Source: Neobacillus sp. PS3-34
GTDB lineage: Bacteria; Bacillota; Bacilli; Bacillales; Cytobacillaceae
Length of the DNA: 64,000 nucleotides
Reading direction: 5' to 3'
Assembly (NCBI RefSeq): GCF_030915465.1
Contig: NZ_CP133267.1
Location: 4,329,001 to 4,393,000 of the forward strand
Below are positions 1 to 8,952 of the stretch, in pieces (positions within the stretch are counted from its first letter, which is position 1; every line of letters begins with the position of its first letter). The translations under genes were made by a program, and so were the position numbers. A model generated the notes under the pieces. The model was given only the letters and a program-made list of their open reading frames with translations. It was not told the DNA's origin and did not search any database.

Positions 1-1092
1 AAATCGTTTCAAGCAGAACCCCGGTTAAAAACATAGAAATGCCAATGCACGTATTCGCTACAGTTGCAGAAAAAGCAAAATAGGCCCATGCAGCCATGAT
101 GGCATGGTTTCCATCACGGCTGTATCCATTAACGTATTTCCAACGCCACTGAAGACAGTCAGTATTCCAAACATTATTACTACGAGTGCAAAGGAATGGA
201 CCTGGCTAATGGAAGATAAAACCACTCCTTCCATAAGGAGGCATAAAAATGCAAAGGGAAGATAATAATTTCTAATTTTTGAAGAAAGTATGGGGCTAAG
301 AATTAACCCAGTCCCAAGCACACTGTAAAGAATTCCAACTCCCAGTCCCCCCATATGAAATACTTTTACGGCGTAGACACTTAACAGGACATTTTCTATT
401 CCATTAATCAAAGGGTTCAACAAGTCGAATGTCAACAGCATTAATACAAACGATGAGGCAAGAGCAAGTGAAAGAATACCATTTTTCTTAGGAACTTCAT
501 GTCTTGTTGTTTGAACTTCTTTTGATTCCAGAGTAGGAATAGAACTTATTATCCAACCTGCCGATACAAACGACAAAATATTAATTACAAAGGCAGCACT
601 TGGCCAACAAAAATGCAACGACTCCACCGCTCAATGCCCCGATTATTAATACAAATCCTAAAGAAACTTGTTCCCACGAATTCACTTCCTTAATGCGGCC
701 AGTTTGAACGATGGCGGGAATGCCTGCTTTCCTGGCTGGACCATACAATGCTTCACCAGATGAGAGTAAAAATGAGCCAGTATACACAATCCACATATCA
801 TCTGCAGTATTGATAAACAAAAAAGAGATGGCAATTATTGCTCGAATAAAATCAGTGGTAAACATTAATTTTTTTCTAGTCCATTTATGGGCAAATTTGC
901 TGCTTAAGGGCCGAAAAGGAGAAAGGGAATCATTCGCAATCCCATCGTAATACCCACTGCCATTCCCGACCCTGTAATTTCCAAAATGATTGTCAGTAAT
1001 GCAACCTGACTGAAACGATCACCGATACCATTAACAATTCCAGCAAAGAATAATTTCCGATAGGAGTTTTCCTCTTTTAGGGTTTGAAACAC
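1..1092 (-). CDS. MFS transporter, N-terminal part, cut by window edge and frameshifted
   Basis: Integral membrane major facilitator transporter; substrate unknown. A likely GTG start lies at 1092 behind a GAGGTGA ribosome binding site. The N-terminus has the family's first-helix pattern (NGIGDRFSQVALL), followed by the GPARKAGIPAIV and PSAAFVINILSF segments and a later ANTCIGISMFLTGVLLET segment that runs off the window at base 1. The frame breaks three times, near 909-912, 602-605 and 83-86, each time on a GGCC. Adding C residues there restores one continuous MFS protein. Identity as MFS is fairly sure; whether the breaks are real is doubtful because the same context breaks many other genes here. 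Confidence 0.75.
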
Positions 1093-1118
1093 AAGAAATC
1101 ACCTCAATAATCATGTGA

Positions 1119-1158
1119 ATCTAATTCAATAATAATCTAATTAGATAATAATCTAATT
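1119..1158. promoter_or_regulatory. Three ATCTAATT direct repeats with 16-bp period
   Basis: ATCTAATT occurs at 1119-1126, 1135-1142 and 1151-1158, exactly 16 bp apart. The middle copy is part of the palindrome TCTAATTAGA (1136-1145). The block lies 27-66 bp upstream of the GTG start of the leftward MFS gene and between it and the rightward gene at 1258, so it is a plausible operator. No regulator is assigned. Confidence 0.4.
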
Positions 1159-1257
1159 GATAAATTTTGTAAATAAAATTCCGAAAAAATATATTCGTAC
1201 TGGCTGCATAATAAATAATGAACTTAATATAAATAACAGTGATAGGGGGAGTCGGAG

Positions 1258-1545
1258 ATGGCGAATAGGTATGTACTAAGATTTTTTTATGATGAAGAAC
1301 ATACAATAGCTGTGCCAGTGAAAGCGGATAATGCAGAAATGGTTTCCCAAAAGGTTATTTCTTCATATCTTAAGAAAGATTCATGGATTTCATTTCCTGT
1401 CAGGGACAAATATAATAGAGTGATGGGATCGGAACTTATTTCGGTAAATTTGTTAAAGGTAAAGTACTTTAAAGTAGAGATACCCACAAAGCTTTATCAG
1501 GACAAATTTGATGAAACCGATTTTATTGAGCTGTGTGATTCCTGA
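1258..1545 (+). CDS. Hypothetical protein, 95 aa
   Basis: An unrecognised small soluble protein, rich in aromatic and charged residues, with no signal peptide or membrane helix. The ATG follows a GGGGGAGTCGGAG purine-rich site, and an intrinsic terminator lies 27 bp after the stop, so it looks like a monocistronic gene. It is divergent from the MFS transporter, sharing an intergenic region with ATCTAATT repeats. No function can be inferred. Confidence 0.7.
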   Translation: MANRYVLRFFYDEEHTIAVPVKADNAEMVSQKVISSYLKKDSWISFPVRDKYNRVMGSELISVNLLKVKYFKVEIPTKLYQDKFDETDFIELCDS

Positions 1546-1571
1546 CATACCTAAGATAACAATACCCATTT

Positions 1572-1607
1572 AACGCTGAGCCTTCATCTTAAGGTTCAGC
1601 GTTTTTT
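1572..1607 (+). terminator. Rho-independent terminator
   Basis: ACGCTGAGCCTT pairs with AAGGTTCAGCGT around a short loop and is followed by a T run. It closes the 95-aa gene. Confidence 0.85.
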
Positions 1608-1712
1608 AGTTAAGCGTGCGAGATAGGTATCGTAAAAAAATTCCATTATATTTATTAAAAGATAAAATTTACCAAAAAATACTTGCTAATATGATGCCTC
1701 TTCAATACAATA

Positions 1713-1736
1713 AAAAATGACAACAATGTCATTTTT
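1713..1736. promoter_or_regulatory. Palindromic operator candidate upstream of tetR
   Basis: AAAAATGACA and its exact reverse complement TGTCATTTTT are separated by 4 bp and end about 24 bp before the TTG start of the TetR gene. This is the usual place and form of a TetR autoregulatory operator. It could also act as a weak hairpin. Confidence 0.45.
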
Positions 1737-1759
1737 ATTTCGTTCTGGAGGATTAAGTT

Positions 1760-2394
1760 TTGACACCTAAAATATCTAAAAGCGAGAAAGAAAAAAGGCG
1801 AATGCATATCATCCATTCTGCAACGGAGGTATTTGTACGTAAAGGTTTTGTAACCTCAACCATGCAGGATATTGTGGATGAAACAGGCATGAGCCGCGGC
1901 TGGGTTTATATTTATTTTTCAAGCAAAGAGGAAATCATGAAGGCTATTTTGGCCAAAATGACAAAGAAACAGAAGCACAGATTACAAACCTCTCAACAAG
2001 TGGACTTCCAATCTGGCAAGGTCTGTGTGGGATAATCGACGTATTGGAACAGCAACTGAATAATGCTGGTGATGATTTAGCCATTGTTATATATGAATAC
2101 TTTATCAGCGGATGGAAGCAGCCGGAGCGTCGTTCATTTCTTGAGGAGCACTACCGAAAGCAGCATGATTACCTCATTACCTATTTACAAAAAGGAGTTA
2201 CAAACGGTGAGTTTACACCAAAAGCTGACGTTGAGGTCATTGTTAAAATGATCACCTCTTATTTTGAGGGCGTTCTGCTTCACACCAAAGCTGCTGGCAA
2301 CAAAAATGTACGTGTTGAAGCACAACTCAGACTTTTCAAATTGGTTTTAAAAGATATTTTACAAGTTAAAGGTATGGGAGGGGAATCTAAATGA
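1760..2394 (+). CDS. TetR/AcrR family regulator (YfiR-like), frameshifted
   Basis: A DNA-binding repressor. The N-terminal helix-turn-helix is clear: AEVF-type helix, then TMQDIVDETGMSRGWVYIYFSSKEEI at about residues 34-59. The C-terminal ligand domain follows (YFISGWKQPERRSFLEEHY). The overall pattern resembles B. subtilis YfiR, which also sits next to an MFS gene. Translation starts at TTG (1760) behind TGGAGGATT. The frame breaks at GGCC 1951-1954; one added C gives a 211-aa protein that crosses the break smoothly (ILAQNDKETEAQI). The stop overlaps the next gene's ATG (ATGA), so it probably controls that exporter. Confidence 0.85.
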
Positions 2395-3664
2395 CTATTT
2401 TTAAAAATAGGCTTTTCACAAAATTGTTTTTAGCTACATTTACGTCACAGCTTGGATCGACGATCGGCAATGTAGCATTTGCTTTTTATTTACTGGATCA
2501 TTTTAGTAAACAGCCATTTTACGCAACGATTGCGGAGTTAATGTATTCATTGCCGATTTTATTTGTTTTCTTTTTGGTCGGGGTAGCTGCAGATAGGCTG
2601 GACAGAAAAAAAATTGCTGTAAACTCAGATTGGATTCGGGCGGGTTTAACTGTCCTCTTATTAGCTGTTATTTACTTCAACATTTTATGGCTGGTTTTTG
2701 TCATTTTATTTATACGAAGCACCGTATCCAAATTCTTCGCTCCCGCTGAAATGAGTATTTTACAGGGCGTTCTTGATAAAGAGCAGTATATGCAGGCATC
2801 AGGCCTCAATCAAACTGTTATGGGATTATTTATGCTTTTTGGAATGGGGATGGGGCCATTTCGTATCATTATTTAGGATTAATGGGAACTGTGATGATTG
2901 ATGGAATTAGCTTTGTCATATCTGCATTCTTAATTGGCAGCTGCAATATTCCTCTTGATGCACGACTTCCAAATGGAAAAACACATATTAAAGAAATCAA
3001 TATTTCTACCGTGCTCACTGATTTTAAAGATGGACTAAAGTATATTCTTGATTACAAGCTCTTAAAATCGATTGTTTCTGGATTTTTAGTTTTTGGTCTA
3101 ATTAATGGTGGTTTTGCCGTTCTTCCGCTTTTTACAATGAAATACAAAATGGCGCCAGACAATTATGAGCAGTATTCTTCCATGTTTTCTATTTTTTTAG
3201 GAATTGGCTTTGTAGTGGGGAGCGGGATTGGCAATCGACTTATTCAAACATTTAAGGTTCATAGAGTATTAATTGGTGGAGTACTCCTAACCGGAGTTTT
3301 TACACTTATTTTAGGCACTCTGGAAAACATATGGCTCTATTTTACACTGGTCTTCATTATGGGTGTAATTTTAGCGCCGGTGAATGTGGCTCTTTCAGGA
3401 TGGATGACAGAGTTAGTAGATCCAAAGTTTATGGGAAGAGTTTCAGGTTGGGTTGATCCTTTGATGATGTTAGCCCATTCTGTTTCCCTAGGAATCATTG
3501 CGGTCATTTTCCCGGCCTATATAAAAATGGAAACCATATATTACGCCATCGGCATTCTTATGTTGGGTGTGGGGAGTTATTATCTTATCGTTTTACCGAA
3601 GCTGACAAGGAATCAAACAAAAGCAACGGACAGCCCTGAATTATCAACCGCTACACTTAAGTAA
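2391..3664 (+). CDS. MFS efflux transporter (YfiS-like), frameshifted
   Basis: A major facilitator drug-efflux-type permease in the cytoplasmic membrane, about 424 aa with roughly 12 helices. The VGVAADRLDRKKI loop between helices 2 and 3 is typical. It is translationally coupled to the TetR gene (ATGA overlap), and the pair resembles yfiR-yfiS, suggesting regulated export of a toxic compound. The frame breaks at GGCC 2854-2857; adding one C yields GPISYHYLGLMG, joining the two halves. A strong terminator follows the stop. The substrate is unknown. Confidence 0.85.
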
Positions 3665-3681
3665 GTATGCATATAATTATA

Positions 3682-3720
3682 AAAAAATGAAGCTCTTCCA
3701 ATGGAAGAGCTTCATTTTTT
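3682..3720. terminator. Bidirectional terminator
   Basis: A perfect hairpin (ATGAAGCTCTTCC / GGAAGAGCTTCAT, 3-nt loop) flanked by A and T runs. It can end both the rightward MFS operon and the leftward tRNA-Arg gene. Confidence 0.9.
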
Positions 3721-3724
3721 CTAG

Positions 3725-3798
3725 TGTCCCAGAGAGGATTCGAACCTCCGACCTACAGTTTAGGAAACTGTTGCTCTATCCTACTGAGCTACTGAGAC
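3725..3798 (-). tRNA. tRNA-Arg (anticodon CCU)
   Basis: A 74-nt cloverleaf. The acceptor arms GTCTCAG/CTGGGAC pair, the D arm contains AGCTCAGTAGG, and the anticodon stem ACAGT/ACTGT encloses the loop TTCCTAA, giving anticodon CCU (reads AGG). The T arm has GGTTCGAATCC. CCA is not encoded. Confidence 0.95.
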
Positions 3799-3950
3799 AT
3801 TATTTAAGGTGCATTATTAATTATACTTCTGGAACACCAAATGTCAATACAAAAATGTTTCGATTGAAAAACTAATCCGGTAAGAAGGTAGGCAACTAGT
3901 TTAATAGCATAATTATATTATGTAAACAAGACATATGATAATCTGTAATA

Positions 3951-3979
3951 TTGACATTTTTTAAAAATTCACTTATTAT
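3951..3979 (+). promoter_or_regulatory. SigA-type promoter of the S-box operon
   Basis: TTGACA (3951-3956) and TATTAT (3974-3979) are separated by 17 bp and lie about 37 bp upstream of the riboswitch aptamer. Confidence 0.75.
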
Positions 3980-4015
3980 CATTTTGAATAATTAAAAAAC
4001 TCAAAAAATAATTGT

Positions 4016-4166
4016 CTTCTTATCAAGAGAGGTGGAGGGACTGGCCGCTTTGAAGCCTCGGCAACAGGTTCGTATGAATACTGTGCCAAATCCATCAAAC
4101 AGTATCCTGTTTGAAAGATAGGAAGAGGGTAGTTAAAAGCTCTCTTCTTGTCGGGAGTTTTTTTTA
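4016..4166 (+). promoter_or_regulatory. SAM-I (S-box) riboswitch with terminator
   Basis: The S-box core AGAGAGGTGGAGGGACTGGC and the later GGCAACA segment are present. P1 forms between CTTCTTATC (4016-4024) and GATAGGAAG (4117-4125). A terminator hairpin with a T run follows at 4135-4166, and its 5' arm can alternatively pair with the GGAAGAGGG end of the aptamer. High SAM should therefore stop transcription of the two downstream genes, linking them to sulfur supply. Confidence 0.95.
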
Positions 4167-4227
4167 TTGTTCAAATCCAAGTTTTACACTTGGAAAAGTT
4201 GTGATTCAGACAGAGGAGAGATGAGAA

Positions 4228-5274
4228 ATGAAATTCGGATTTTGGCTGCCTATTTTTGGCGGATGGCTGAGAAATGTTGAGGATGAAAAAATGCCGCCAA
4301 CCTTTGATTATGTAAAAGAAGTGGTTCAGTCAGCAGAAAAATGGGGTTACTCAACGACATTGGTAGCTGAATTGAATTTAAACGATATTAAAGGACCTGA
4401 GCATGATTCCCTGGAAGCATGGTCAACCGCAGCTGCCCTGGCGGCTGTAACTGATACAATAGAAATCATGGCCGCTGTTCGTCCTGGATTTCATAATCCT
4501 GCCATAACGGCAAAAATGGCGGCGAATATCGATCAGATCAGTAAGGGAAGATTTTCTTTAAACGTGGTTTCCGCCTGGTGGGAAGAGGAAGCCCGACAAT
4601 ATGGAGGCATTTTTACCGAACATGATGAGAGGTATGAAAGGACAAAAGAATTCATTGATGTTTTGAAGGGGCTTTGGACAAAAGATTCTTTTACGTATAA
4701 AGGGCAGTTTTATCATGTTAAGGATGCAAAACTTGCCCCTAAGCCAATACAGCGCCCGAATCCGATTTTATATGCTGGCGGTGAAAGTGAAAAAGGCAAA
4801 CAGACAATCGTAGAAAAGTGTGACGCGTATGTGATGCATGGCGGGACAGTGGAAGAAATTCAAAAGAAAGTGGACGAAATGAAAGCGCGCCGTTCAATAA
4901 CGCACAATATCCCACTGTCTTCTTTTGGAATGGCGGCCTATGTCATTTGCCGAGATACGGAAGAGGAAGCGCAGGCTGAACTAAAAAAAATCACCACTGT
5001 AAAAGAATCAAGCGCTTATTCAGGCTTTAACGATTTTACGAACAAATCTCAGCTTGAGCAAAAAATTCAACTTCAGGATTATTCTGTATCAAATAGGGGT
5101 TTAAGGCCAAACCTGGTAGGGACTCCTGACCAGATAGCAGACCGGATTTTGGAATATGAAGCTGCAGGATTGGACTTATTGCTGCTTCAATTTTCTCCAC
5201 AGCTTGAGGAAATGGAGCGGTTTGCAAGGGAAGTAATGCCATTAGTCGAAAAAAGAAAAACAATAGTACACTAA
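4228..5274 (+). CDS. LLM-class flavin-dependent monooxygenase (organosulfur type)
   Basis: A 348-aa bacterial luciferase-like TIM-barrel enzyme that would use reduced FMN and oxygen. Visible family motifs are the N-terminal FGFWLPIFGGW, the AAVRPGFHNP segment, ISKGRFSLNVVSAWW and YAGGESEKGK. It resembles the SsuD/SfnG group, which splits C-S bonds of alkanesulfonates or sulfones. The S-box leader supports a role in obtaining sulfur from organic compounds. It starts at ATG behind AGAGGAGAGA. The gene is followed after 38 bp by an ATP-grasp ligase in the same unit. No flavin reductase or transport genes are adjacent, so the actual substrate is open. Confidence 0.88.
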   Translation: MKFGFWLPIFGGWLRNVEDEKMPPTFDYVKEVVQSAEKWGYSTTLVAELNLNDIKGPEHDSLEAWSTAAALAAVTDTIEIMAAVRPGFHNPAITAKMAANIDQISKGRFSLNVVSAWWEEEARQYGGIFTEHDERYERTKEFIDVLKGLWTKDSFTYKGQFYHVKDAKLAPKPIQRPNPILYAGGESEKGKQTIVEKCDAYVMHGGTVEEIQKKVDEMKARRSITHNIPLSSFGMAAYVICRDTEEEAQAELKKITTVKESSAYSGFNDFTNKSQLEQKIQLQDYSVSNRGLRPNLVGTPDQIADRILEYEAAGLDLLLLQFSPQLEEMERFAREVMPLVEKRKTIVH

Positions 5275-5312
5275 AATAGGAATTATTTTAACATACGAAA
5301 GGGGTTTCTGAA

Positions 5313-6245
5313 TTGAAAAAGGTATATGTAATCCACGAAAATAGTGAATGGACCATCCATCTTACAAAAAGGCTTGAGGAACTGGAGGTACCGTATGAAG
5401 AATGGCATCTTGACCAGGGAACACTCGATCTTTCAACTGAACCGCCGGAAGGGATTTTTTACAGCCGGATGAGTGCCTCCTCCCATACCCGCGATCACAG
5501 GTATGCAGCTGAATTTACCGCACAGGTTCTAGGATGGCTAGAAGCACATGGCCGTAAGGTTTATAATGGTTCCCGCGCACTTCAGCTTGAAATCAGCAAG
5601 GTCTTGCAATATTTGGTGCTGAACAAGCACGGAATACGCACACCAAGGACAGTTGCCGCAGTTGGAAAAGAACAAATACTCGAGGCTGCCAGAACATTTG
5701 AGGGAAAAGCTTTTATAACGAAGCACAACCGCGCAGGAAAAGGTCTAGGGGTTCAGTTATTTCAAACCTTTGATGCTTTAAGATTGTATGTGGAGAGTCC
5801 TGCTTTTGAAGAACCAGTTGATGGCATCACTTTAATCCAGGAATACATCCAGGCACCTGAAAGCTTTATTACACGCTGTGAATTTGTTGGTGGAAGGTTT
5901 GTCTATGCTGTAAAGGTAGATACGTCTGAAGGCTTTGAACTATGTCCTGCAGATGCTTGTCAAATCGGTGATTTATTCTGCCCCGTTGGAGAAGAAATAG
6001 AAGAAAAGCCTAAATTTCAAATTATCGAAGGCTTCAATGATCCGATTCTTAAAAAGTATGAAGAATTCCTTTCCGCAAATGGCATCCAGATTGCAGGAAT
6101 TGAGTTTATTCGCAACGCAAATGATGAAATTTATACGTATGATATTAACTCAAATACAAACTATAATCACGAAGCGGAAGCGAAGGCTGGCAAATATGGC
6201 ATGCTAGAACTTGCAAAATATTTAAAGGCCGAATTGGATAAGTAA
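5313..6245 (+). CDS. RimK-like ATP-grasp ligase
   Basis: A 310-aa cytosolic ATP-grasp protein. The middle and C-terminal parts carry the nucleotide-binding lysine region (AFITKHNRAGKGLGVQ, about residues 133-148), the IQEYIQAPESFITRCEF strand and the metal-binding end (IAGIEFI...YDINSNTNYN). Members of this fold join a carboxylate to an amine or thiol through an acyl phosphate; RimK adds glutamate. The start is TTG at 5313 behind GAAAGGGG. It is the last gene of the S-box operon, before a strong terminator. What it ligates, and why it is controlled by SAM, is unknown. Confidence 0.8.
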   Translation: MKKVYVIHENSEWTIHLTKRLEELEVPYEEWHLDQGTLDLSTEPPEGIFYSRMSASSHTRDHRYAAEFTAQVLGWLEAHGRKVYNGSRALQLEISKVLQYLVLNKHGIRTPRTVAAVGKEQILEAARTFEGKAFITKHNRAGKGLGVQLFQTFDALRLYVESPAFEEPVDGITLIQEYIQAPESFITRCEFVGGRFVYAVKVDTSEGFELCPADACQIGDLFCPVGEEIEEKPKFQIIEGFNDPILKKYEEFLSANGIQIAGIEFIRNANDEIYTYDINSNTNYNHEAEAKAGKYGMLELAKYLKAELDK

Positions 6246-6250
6246 TATAT

Positions 6251-6298
6251 TAATGGTAAAAAAATCGCCCTCAAAAAAGGGCGATTTTTTTACCATTA
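6251..6298 (+). terminator. Rho-independent terminator of the S-box operon
   Basis: A perfect 20-bp inverted repeat (TAATGGTAAAAAAATCGCCC and its complement, 8-nt loop) with an internal T run begins about 6 bp after the ATP-grasp stop. Confidence 0.9.
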
Positions 6299-6378
6299 AA
6301 AAGCTGTTCAAAAACCTCTAATTTAATTCTATTATGTAAATAGAAAATTAAAAATACAAGAAGCGGAGATACAAGAAC

Positions 6379-6540
6379 ATGAAATTCAAAAATTTCCAAG
6401 AAAAGAGGAAAAAAAGTTCAGATGGAATTGGTAAGCACATTTTATTGGAAATAGCGGAAGAAATCGTTTCTTGTTTAATTGAATTTCTTTTCGGACTACT
6501 GTTGCGTTCAATTCGTGCAATCATCCACTTTTTCCATTAA
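6379..6540 (+). CDS. Small basic hypothetical protein, 53 aa
   Basis: ATG at 6379 behind GCGGAG, stop at 6538-6540. The N-terminus is strongly basic (KFKNFQEKRKKSS), followed by an amphipathic to hydrophobic C-terminal half (IVSCLIEFLFGLLLRSIRAIIHFF), so it may sit at the membrane. It lies between the S-box operon terminator and a convergent gene. Codon use looks like that of its neighbours. No family recognised. Confidence 0.5.
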   Translation: MKFKNFQEKRKKSSDGIGKHILLEIAEEIVSCLIEFLFGLLLRSIRAIIHFFH

Positions 6541-6559
6541 CATGTAAACCAAGTTTTCC

Positions 6560-7060
6560 TCAAACCCAACTTTTATACCATCCATCATTTGTTATAGATT
6601 TAAAGAAATAGTAGAGTCCTGTCTGGATTGTAAGATAAATACAGAAGGAATAATAAATGCTATAGCCGTTTTTATAGGTAAAAACATTCGCCTTGGAAAG
6701 AATAAATTCCACGGCAGCCGAAAGCATGGACCAAATTAAAATATAAAGTACAAGTTTATACGATCTAATATTCAGTTTTCGGTGAAAATAAATAAAAGCA
6801 TAAGCAAAAGGCGGGTAAAGGAAATAAACAAAAAAATCCATTAAATCATAGACTGGCCCATCCATAATATCGTAAAAATCAAACGCCTTGGCTCCAAAAG
6901 AATTATCGAACACGCTGGCAACCGTAACACCATACAGCATAACTAGTACAATAGTCTGTCTTGAAAAGGGTTTAGGCAAAAAGAAGAAACCAATCCAAAT
7001 AATGCAGATGCTGAATAATACAACCCAATCATTTAAATCGAAAGCTTTTTCAACAATCAT
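6560..7060 (-). CDS. Multi-pass membrane protein, 166 aa
   Basis: About five hydrophobic helices with short loops; the C-terminus ends in aromatic residues (YYFFKSITNDGWYKSWV). The layout is like the small CBO0543-type Bacillus membrane proteins, but I do not recognise a function. A GGAGG site lies before the ATG, and the gene starts 3 bp after the stop of a similar membrane protein, so the two are co-transcribed and may form a complex. Confidence 0.7.
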   Translation of the reverse strand: MIVEKAFDLNDWVVLFSICIIWIGFFFLPKPFSRQTIVLVMLYGVTVASVFDNSFGAKAFDFYDIMDGPVYDLMDFFVYFLYPPFAYAFIYFHRKLNIRSYKLVLYILIWSMLSAAVEFILSKANVFTYKNGYSIYYSFCIYLTIQTGLYYFFKSITNDGWYKSWV

Positions 7061-7063
7061 TTT

Positions 7064-7525
7064 TTAAGCGTCCTCCAATTTGATAAACAATTGGTATAAA
7101 CAATATGTACTGAGATATAAGCTATAAAAATAAAGCAGTGACCAAAATAAATTCCACCACTCATATGTATAAAGCCCAACTGTTTTACCAATTTCATCCA
7201 CCACTGCCATACATACCGCAAAAAAACCTCCAGATAAAAGAATTAAATATTTAGCGGCTACCATCCCCCTGGAAATCTTAAAACTTAATACCAAAAAAGC
7301 AGGAACAATCAAAGTCTTCCATAAAATAAATGAAATATAGTGGGTTGTCTTGTCACTTACCGTAAAGCCTTTAAAATTCTCGGAAATTAGAAGATAGAAA
7401 TGTGAATTCAATAAACAAACTGTTAGGAACAAGAATGAAGCCTTTATTAAGCCTAATTTATTCCCAGTTGATAATAAACTGAGGAAAATAATCCACGTTA
7501 AGGTGAAATATAAACAAATTATCAT
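7064..7525 (-). CDS. Multi-pass membrane protein, 154 aa
   Basis: About five predicted membrane helices. The frame is open further upstream, but the ATG at 7525 is preferred because it has GAGG eight bases before it and begins directly with a hydrophobic helix (MIICLYFTLTWIIFL). The polypeptide is of the same size and style as the downstream 166-aa protein, suggesting a paralogous or paired set. It diverges from the serine hydrolase gene at 7672. Confidence 0.65.
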   Translation of the reverse strand: MIICLYFTLTWIIFLSLLSTGNKLGLIKASFLFLTVCLLNSHFYLLISENFKGFTVSDKTTHYISFILWKTLIVPAFLVLSFKISRGMVAAKYLILLSGGFFAVCMAVVDEIGKTVGLYTYEWWNLFWSLLYFYSLYLSTYCLYQLFIKLEDA

Positions 7526-7671
7526 TATTTTAACCTCGGGAAAATGACTTTTATTATTTTCACCTTCTTTTGGAGGAAATATAACTAAGAAAAATTTATG
7601 GTTAGGTTTTTTTAATCTGTATAAGAATATAGGTGGGTAAATACCTTGACTAGAAAGCTGAGGTCTATCAT

Positions 7672-8737
7672 ATGTATTATGGAAACCGAAAACTTTACAC
7701 CTTATTAGCATTAATCTTATTTATTTTTCCAGTCTGTCAGCAGCACGGGATAATATACGACATAGTAGCAAAAGAAAGAAGAGCATCTGCCTTGGAGCCT
7801 GATACAAAGCAAATGAATAAGATCCGTTCCTATTTAAAAAATAACGATATTAATGGAAGTATTGCTGTCATGTCGGGGAATAAATTAATAGTTAACGAAG
7901 GGAACGGTTTTGCTGATTTCGAAAAAAAAATACGGAATCATCCTGAAACTACCTTTCCAATTGCTTCAATCACTAAGTCACTTGTAGCCACTAGTTTTAT
8001 GCAGCTGGAAGAACGGGGATTGGTAAATCTTCAGGATCCTGTTTCGAAATATATTGACCATTTCCCTAATGGTGAAAATATAACAATCCAACACTTATTA
8101 ACAAATACTTCGGGTATTCGGCGATTGCATTCAATCAGGAAAAATAGCACACCTAAAGATATAATCGAAGAAATAAAAAAAAGGCTGTCCGTTTTCAAGC
8201 AGGGACCAGGTGGGATTACAAAGACACTAATTATATGGTATTAGGATACATTTTAGAGAAAATCACAGGCATTTCATTACATTCCTATATTGATAAAAAC
8301 ATTTTTAAGCGGGCATCTATGAACCATTCCGGCTTTATTAGCAAAGAAAATCCCGTACCATATGCAGCTATGGGATATTTCAAGGATCAGAATCAGTTTC
8401 AGCCCGTAAAAGAAATTAATATTTTTTTGCTTTACGGAGCAGGAGATATTTACTCCACTGCTTCGGATTTATGTAAATACGATTTATCCCTAATGAACGG
8501 GCAACTCATATCAAAAAAATCATTGAGAAAAATGCTGAGGCCGGATCAAAATCGGGTTATGGACTTGGGATGTATGTAAAACATAATTATATTTTTAGCA
8601 GAGGATATTTGGGGGGATGGAATTCAATTCACGTTATTTTTAATGGTAAAACATCTGTCGTAGTTTTATTGAACGTCCGAAATCAAAAAACAGATATCCT
8701 TAAAATTGCAAAAGATATATACAGGCTGGCAGTATAA
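7672..8737 (+). CDS. Serine hydrolase, beta-lactamase class C/PBP4* family, frameshifted
   Basis: An exported or membrane-anchored penicillin-binding-type hydrolase of about 355 aa. It opens with a signal/anchor segment (LYTLLALILFIFPVC). The catalytic S-x-x-K is in PIASITKSL and is followed by MQLEERGLVNLQDPVSKYI and the ITIQHLLTNTSGI region typical of the family. After the first break the second motif reads WDYKDTNYMVLGYILE, where the usual YxN is Y-K-D. Breaks lie near 8205 (GGGACC context) and at GGCC 8539-8542; restoring one base at each gives an intact protein ending at 8737 with the GYLGGWNS region near the C-terminus. The target (cell wall peptide or another ester) is unknown. Confidence 0.8.
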
Positions 8738-8754
8738 AGTGACCAAAAAACAGA

Positions 8755-8780
8755 AAATACCGCCACATAGGCGGTATTTA
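8755..8780. terminator. Hairpin, possible terminator
   Basis: AAATACCGCC and GGCGGTATTT form a perfect stem with a 5-nt loop just after the serine hydrolase stop. The T run is weak on the plus strand. Confidence 0.5.
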
Positions 8781-8952
8781 AAGTAAGGTTGCATAAGTAA
8801 CATGCACTTGAAATTCTTTCCTGTGCATGTTATTATGAAAGCCGGCATATGTACTTTTATTTATTACGATATAATTACTCTATAATAACATTAACACATT
8901 TCTCGTTCAATGTCAAACGTGAGGCCGAAATATATTTCTGGAGAGTGGTTAC

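Noticed and set aside
1..1092. Three separate small membrane proteins
   Set aside because: Their ends join in sequence across three GGCC sites to give one MFS protein.
3687..3875. Rightward frame over the tRNA gene
   Set aside because: It is made of the terminator and the antisense strand of tRNA-Arg.
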